A DNA stretch of 9,661 nucleotides from a gamma proteobacterium symbiont of Lucinoma myriamae (GTDB lineage: Bacteria > Pseudomonadota > Gammaproteobacteria > GRL18). The translations under genes were made by a program, and so were the position numbers. Shown piece by piece: positions 6,994 to 9,661 of the stretch (the stretch's first letter is position 1; each line of letters begins with the position of its first letter). The DNA lies in assembly GCA_025655635.1 (NCBI GenBank), contig JAHXIM010000290.1, positions 1 through 9,661 on the forward strand, read 5' to 3'. Under the pieces are notes generated by a model. The model was given only the letters and a program-made list of their open reading frames with translations, did not search any database and had not been told where the DNA came from.

Positions 6994-8373
6994 TTATTGT
7001 ACCAGCCAGTTATTAACGGTTTCTATATCGACTCGGGCTAATTCACCTGATGCCTGTTTTAATTTTAAAACATTTAAAATATAAATGTAACGTGAATTGG
7101 AGTGTTCCTGTTTCGCACGATAGAGGTCACGTTGCACATTAAGTACATCAACAATAGTACGAGTACCAACTTCAAAGCCAGCTTCAGTTGCCTTTAATGC
7201 ACTCTCATTGGAAATAACAGCTTGTTTTAAGGCCTTGACACGGCTGACTTCTGATATGACATTTAGATAGCTGCTGCGGGCATTTTTCTCTGTAGAATTA
7301 AGTACTTCTGTATAGGCTTCCTGACTCTGCTGAAAATCATATTGTGCCTGTCTGGTTTTAGACACAACCGAATTACCCTCATAAATGGGGATAGAGATGT
7401 TAACACCGATGATAGAGATGTTAACACCGATTGAACTGTCCTTAGATTGCGAAGAAGTCTCAAATCTGCTGAGGTTATCTTTTGAATAGCCATAAGATGC
7501 AGTTAAACCAAGAGTTGGATAATGGCCTGAACGCTGTAAATTGATATTTTCTTTTTGGACAAAGGTATCTTCTTTTGCTGCAAGTAAAGTATAATTGCCA
7601 CTGAGAGCCTGATCAACCCAATGTGTTATCTTTTCGGGTGTTGGAGGTAATAAAGGAATTGTTTCTGCCAGAGCTGAGATATTATCAATATATTGGCTGG
7701 TTAATTCACGCAACACTTCTTTGGAAATGAGAAGATCATTTTCTGCAGCAATGACCTGTGCATTGGCATTATCGTATCCAGCCTGTGCTTCATGTACCTC
7801 AGTGATGGCAATAATACCGACTTCATAACGTCGTTTTGCCTGATCGAGCTGACGACTAATGGCTTTTCTTTCGGCCTTAGAGAAGCCTACACTATCAATT
7901 GCTGCCAGAGTTCTAAAATAAGCATCGGCAGAACGAAAAATTAATTCCTGCTGAGCAGCACTTAAATTAGCTTCTGCTTTGCTGATTTGAAGATTGGCAA
8001 TTCTATAGTTAACGTAATTAGTATTATCAAAAATACTCTGGTTTAAATTAAGATTATAGCCATGGCGGTTAAAGGATTTTGAGCTATTGTCAACGGTATT
8101 GCCTGAAGGATTAGTTCTATTTGCTGAAGTCTCAGCAGAGGCATTGACAAAGGGCAAGAATCTGGCAAATGCCTGTACAGAACCTTCTCCAACGGATTGT
8201 CTTTGTGAAATAATCTGTTTGAGTACCGGATCCGTCTGATAAGCTAAACTATAGACTTCTAATAAGTCTTCAGCCTGAACAACTGGAGTGAATGAGAGTG
8301 CTGCTAATAGACATGAACTTATGACAGATGCAGACAGCTTGCTTTGTGCAAATTTATTTTTATTTAAATTCAT
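6994..8373 (-). CDS. tolC: TolC-family outer-membrane efflux/secretion channel
   Basis: The 459-residue protein is a TolC-type channel. As a trimer it forms the outer-membrane exit duct used by tripartite pumps and type I secretion systems. A Sec signal peptide ends at VVQA-ED (about 34/35). Two repeated halves are visible: DLLEVYSLAYQTDPVL and LPFVNASAETSA, then YEVGIIAITEVHEAQAGYD (183-201) in the first half; YPTLGLTASYGYS and GTRTIVDVLNVQRDLYRAK (403-421) in the second. These two GxxxxxDV-like blocks are the family hallmark of the periplasmic helical tunnel. Residues 315-328 read IGVNISI twice, from an exact DNA duplication in the beta-strand before PIYEG. The Shine-Dalgarno site is poor: the nearest AGG is 14 nt from ATG, but no other in-frame Met start exists near the signal peptide. 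It lies 100 bp downstream of trxB, in the same direction. No inner-membrane or adaptor partner is in the window. Confidence 0.95.
   Translation of the reverse strand: MNLNKNKFAQSKLSASVISSCLLAALSFTPVVQAEDLLEVYSLAYQTDPVLKQIISQRQSVGEGSVQAFARFLPFVNASAETSANRTNPSGNTVDNSSKSFNRHGYNLNLNQSIFDNTNYVNYRIANLQISKAEANLSAAQQELIFRSADAYFRTLAAIDSVGFSKAERKAISRQLDQAKRRYEVGIIAITEVHEAQAGYDNANAQVIAAENDLLISKEVLRELTSQYIDNISALAETIPLLPPTPEKITHWVDQALSGNYTLLAAKEDTFVQKENINLQRSGHYPTLGLTASYGYSKDNLSRFETSSQSKDSSIGVNISIIGVNISIPIYEGNSVVSKTRQAQYDFQQSQEAYTEVLNSTEKNARSSYLNVISEVSRVKALKQAVISNESALKATEAGFEVGTRTIVDVLNVQRDLYRAKQEHSNSRYIYILNVLKLKQASGELARVDIETVNNWLVQ
7390..7431. repeat. Perfect 21-bp tandem duplication inside tolC
   Basis: Positions 7390-7410 and 7411-7431 are identical over all 21 bases, with GTTAAC in the middle of each unit. 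The unit is seven codons, so the tolC frame is kept and the heptapeptide IGVNISI (residues 315-321) is repeated at 322-328. Absence of any silent difference between the copies points to a recent slip event or an assembly error. Confidence 0.95.
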
Positions 8374-8418
8374 GTTTATTTGTATAACCTGATTTATTAT
8401 TAAGAGAAGTTATTGAGT

Positions 8419-8461
8419 CCGCATTATCTATAAGTGGCCATATTATTGGCAGATAATGCGG
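8419..8461. other. Strong interrupted hairpin between trxB and tolC
   Basis: CCGCATTATCT (8419-8429) and AGATAATGCGG (8451-8461) are a perfect 11-bp inverted repeat. Within the 21-nt centre, GCCA (8437-8440) and TGGC (8447-8450) form a second stem directly stacked on the first, leaving a one-sided 7-nt bulge (8430-8436) and a 6-nt loop. Read on the minus strand it begins 13 bp after the trxB stop and is not followed by a T tract, so it is not a standard intrinsic terminator. It may instead be an mRNA-stabilising or processing hairpin that sets different trxB and tolC levels, a factor-dependent terminator stem, or a small dispersed repeat. AGATAATG recurs in part just outside (GAGATAATG, 8465-8473). 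Confidence 0.7.
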
Positions 8462-8473
8462 GTAGAGATAATG

Positions 8474-9430
8474 TTAATCCTTATTATCATCCAAATAACG
8501 TTCAGCATCAAGGGCCGCCATACATCCTGTCCCGGCAGAAGTAATTGCCTGACGATAGACATAGTCTGAAACATCACCTGCGGCAAAAACACCGTCAATA
8601 CTGGTTACTGTGGCATTGACATCAGAGCCTTTTTTGGTTTTCAGATAACCATGTTCCATATCTAATTGACCTTCAAAAATACTGGTGTTGGGTTTATGGC
8701 CAATAGCAATGAAAACGCCCATGGCTTCAAGATCTTTAGTAGAGCCATCCTGAGTATTCTTTATACGTGCACCTGTTACACCGGCATCATCGCCCAGTAT
8801 TTCATCGATGCCAGCATTCCATTCGATAGTAATATTACCTGTTTTTGATTTTTCAATCAGTTTATCCGACATAATTTTTTCACTGCTGAATTTGTCTCTG
8901 CGATGAACAATGGTGACTTCTGATGCAATATTAGATAAATAAAGTGCTTCTTCAACGGCAGTATTACCACCACCAACCACAATCACTTTCTGATTTTTAT
9001 AAAAGAAACCATCACAGGTTGCACAACCGGAAACACCGCGTCCTTTAAATGCCTCTTCTGATTCAAGACCTAGGTAACGAGCAGAAGCACCGGTTGCAAT
9101 GATCAGGGCATCACAAGTATAACTTCTTGAATCACCTTTAAGTTTAAAGGGTTTTTCTGACAAGTCGACTTCATTAATGTAGTCAAAAATAATTTCAGTG
9201 TTAAAGCGTTCAGCATGCTTGCGCATTCTTTCCATTAAATCTGGTCCTTGAAGACCTTCTACATCACCCGGCCAGTTATCAACTTCAGTAGTGGTCATTA
9301 ATTGACCGCCTTGCTCCATTCCGGTAATAATAACGGGCTTAAGGTTGGCGCGCGCCGCATAGACGGCTGCAGTATATCCGGCAGGGCCAGAACCAAGGAC
9401 TAAAAGTTTGCAGTGTTTTGCATCACTCAT
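8474..9430 (-). CDS. trxB: Thioredoxin-disulfide reductase
   Basis: This cytoplasmic FAD enzyme passes electrons from NADPH to thioredoxin. The 318 residues match the ~320 of bacterial TrxB over full length. The FAD-binding GSGPAG is at 13-18, with MEQGGQLMTTTEVDNWPGD (38-56) following. The redox-active CATC is at 136-139 (GVSGCATCDGFFY), the NADPH site GGGNTAVEEA at 153-162 with HRRDKF at 176-181, and the C-terminal FAD motif FAAGDV at 282-287, followed by RQAITSAGTGCMAALDAERYL. All catalytic parts are intact. The start is supported by GGAG (9441-9438) seven bases before ATG. It has its own promoter upstream, overlapped by a palindrome, and is followed by tolC in the same direction. Confidence 0.98.
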   Translation of the reverse strand: MSDAKHCKLLVLGSGPAGYTAAVYAARANLKPVIITGMEQGGQLMTTTEVDNWPGDVEGLQGPDLMERMRKHAERFNTEIIFDYINEVDLSEKPFKLKGDSRSYTCDALIIATGASARYLGLESEEAFKGRGVSGCATCDGFFYKNQKVIVVGGGNTAVEEALYLSNIASEVTIVHRRDKFSSEKIMSDKLIEKSKTGNITIEWNAGIDEILGDDAGVTGARIKNTQDGSTKDLEAMGVFIAIGHKPNTSIFEGQLDMEHGYLKTKKGSDVNATVTSIDGVFAAGDVSDYVYRQAITSAGTGCMAALDAERYLDDNKD

Positions 9431-9460
9431 GAAATAACTCCAAATAAAGGTGGAAAGTTG

Positions 9461-9481
9461 TTAACTATAAATTATAGTTAA
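9461..9481. promoter_or_regulatory. Perfect 10-bp palindrome over the trxB -10 (candidate operator)
   Basis: TTAACTATAA (9461-9470) and TTATAGTTAA (9472-9481) are exact inverted repeats around a single base at 9471. The element covers the -10 hexamer and the predicted transcription start, the usual place for a repressor site. It is all A/T apart from one C and one G, so cruciform or chance origins are possible. CTAT and ATAG elements recall OxyR half-sites, but the 5-bp spacing and missing flanking half-sites do not fit the OxyR consensus. No regulator can be named. Confidence 0.5.
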
Positions 9482-9498
9482 ATTATGAGGCTTGTAAA
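9471..9498 (-). promoter_or_regulatory. trxB promoter
   Basis: On the minus strand TTTACA (9498-9493) and a perfect TATAAT (9476-9471) lie 16 bp apart, placing the transcription start near 9464, ~34 bp before the trxB ATG. The -35 differs from consensus at one base. This is the best promoter in the window. Confidence 0.7.
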
Positions 9499-9650
9499 AA
9501 TAAATTCCAAGCATTAATTAAGTTAAAATGACTATTGTTCAATTTTTTCTTTTGTGTATCTGGAGATAAGTAGTCAGCCCTGAAAAACATATTATCTATT
9601 TGAAATGTAAGGAATTATCCCTATTTTTGAGTGATCAGATCGACCAGAAA

Positions 9651-9659
9651 TGTTATAAT
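9651..9659 (+). promoter_or_regulatory. Extended -10 promoter pointing right, out of the window
   Basis: TGTTATAAT is a perfect extended -10 (TGn plus TATAAT). At 17 bp upstream lies only GTGATC (9631-9636), but extended -10 promoters tolerate a poor -35. It would drive a gene beyond the right edge, divergent from trxB. In several gammaproteobacteria lrp or ftsK lies there, but that gene is not in the window. The rest of 9482-9650 shows no gene. Confidence 0.45.
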
Positions 9660-9661
9660 AA

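Noticed and set aside
8284..8373. Possible lipoprotein signal in TolC (Ile-Ser-Ser-Cys at residues 18-21), as in OprM-type channels.
   Set aside because: Lys12 lies within the stretch that must be uncharged, leaving only eight uncharged residues before the Cys. A normal signal peptide cut after VVQA at residue 34 fits better.
9461..9481. The palindrome as a transcription terminator for trxB or an off-window gene.
   Set aside because: It lies upstream of trxB, over the -10, is almost pure A/T, and is not followed by a clean T run in either direction. An operator is more likely.
9627..9659. TTGAGT as the -35 of the rightward promoter.
   Set aside because: It is 21 bp from TATAAT, too far for normal sigma-70 spacing. 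The extended -10 alone is the better support.

Overview
The window looks like chromosomal DNA from an AT-rich gammaproteobacterium. PurL is the long, single-chain proteobacterial form and matches the enterobacterial enzyme from end to end. TolC and TrxB are also of gammaproteobacterial type. I cannot name the genus. A marine or symbiotic sulfur- or methane-oxidising lineage is possible, but that is only an impression from base composition and protein style.

Layout, left to right. Positions 1-534 (minus) hold the N-terminal part of a phage/island-type tyrosine integrase that runs off the left edge. Its last ~26 visible codons do not look like integrase. Positions 535-830 are a divergent intergenic region with short repeats near the integrase and a promoter plus a dyad next to purL. 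Positions 831-4742 (plus) are a complete purL. Positions 4848-6470 (plus, TTG start) encode a 540-residue, mostly helical protein with a degenerate PilZ-like region. A small convergent gene at 6494-6865 (minus) encodes a protein with an arginine-rich tail. Next, on the minus strand, come tolC (6994-8373) and trxB (8474-9430), separated by 100 bp that hold a strong, interrupted hairpin. Positions 9431-9661 hold the trxB promoter, whose -10 lies inside a perfect palindrome, and an extended -10 pointing right out of the window.

How the genes relate. This is mostly housekeeping content: purine synthesis (purL), thiol redox balance (trxB) and outer-membrane export (tolC). Two poorly known genes lie in the middle, one of them possibly linked to c-di-GMP. 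trxB and tolC are in the same direction and may share a transcript. The 540-residue gene may be read with purL or from its own promoter. The integrase fragment suggests that an integrated element, or its remnant, abuts purL.

I see no clear new multi-gene system. The most unusual items are an exact 21-bp in-frame tandem duplication inside a predicted tolC beta-strand, the palindrome over the trxB promoter, the trxB-tolC hairpin, and the integrase fragment beside purL. No rRNA, tRNA, CRISPR array or insertion sequence was recognised.
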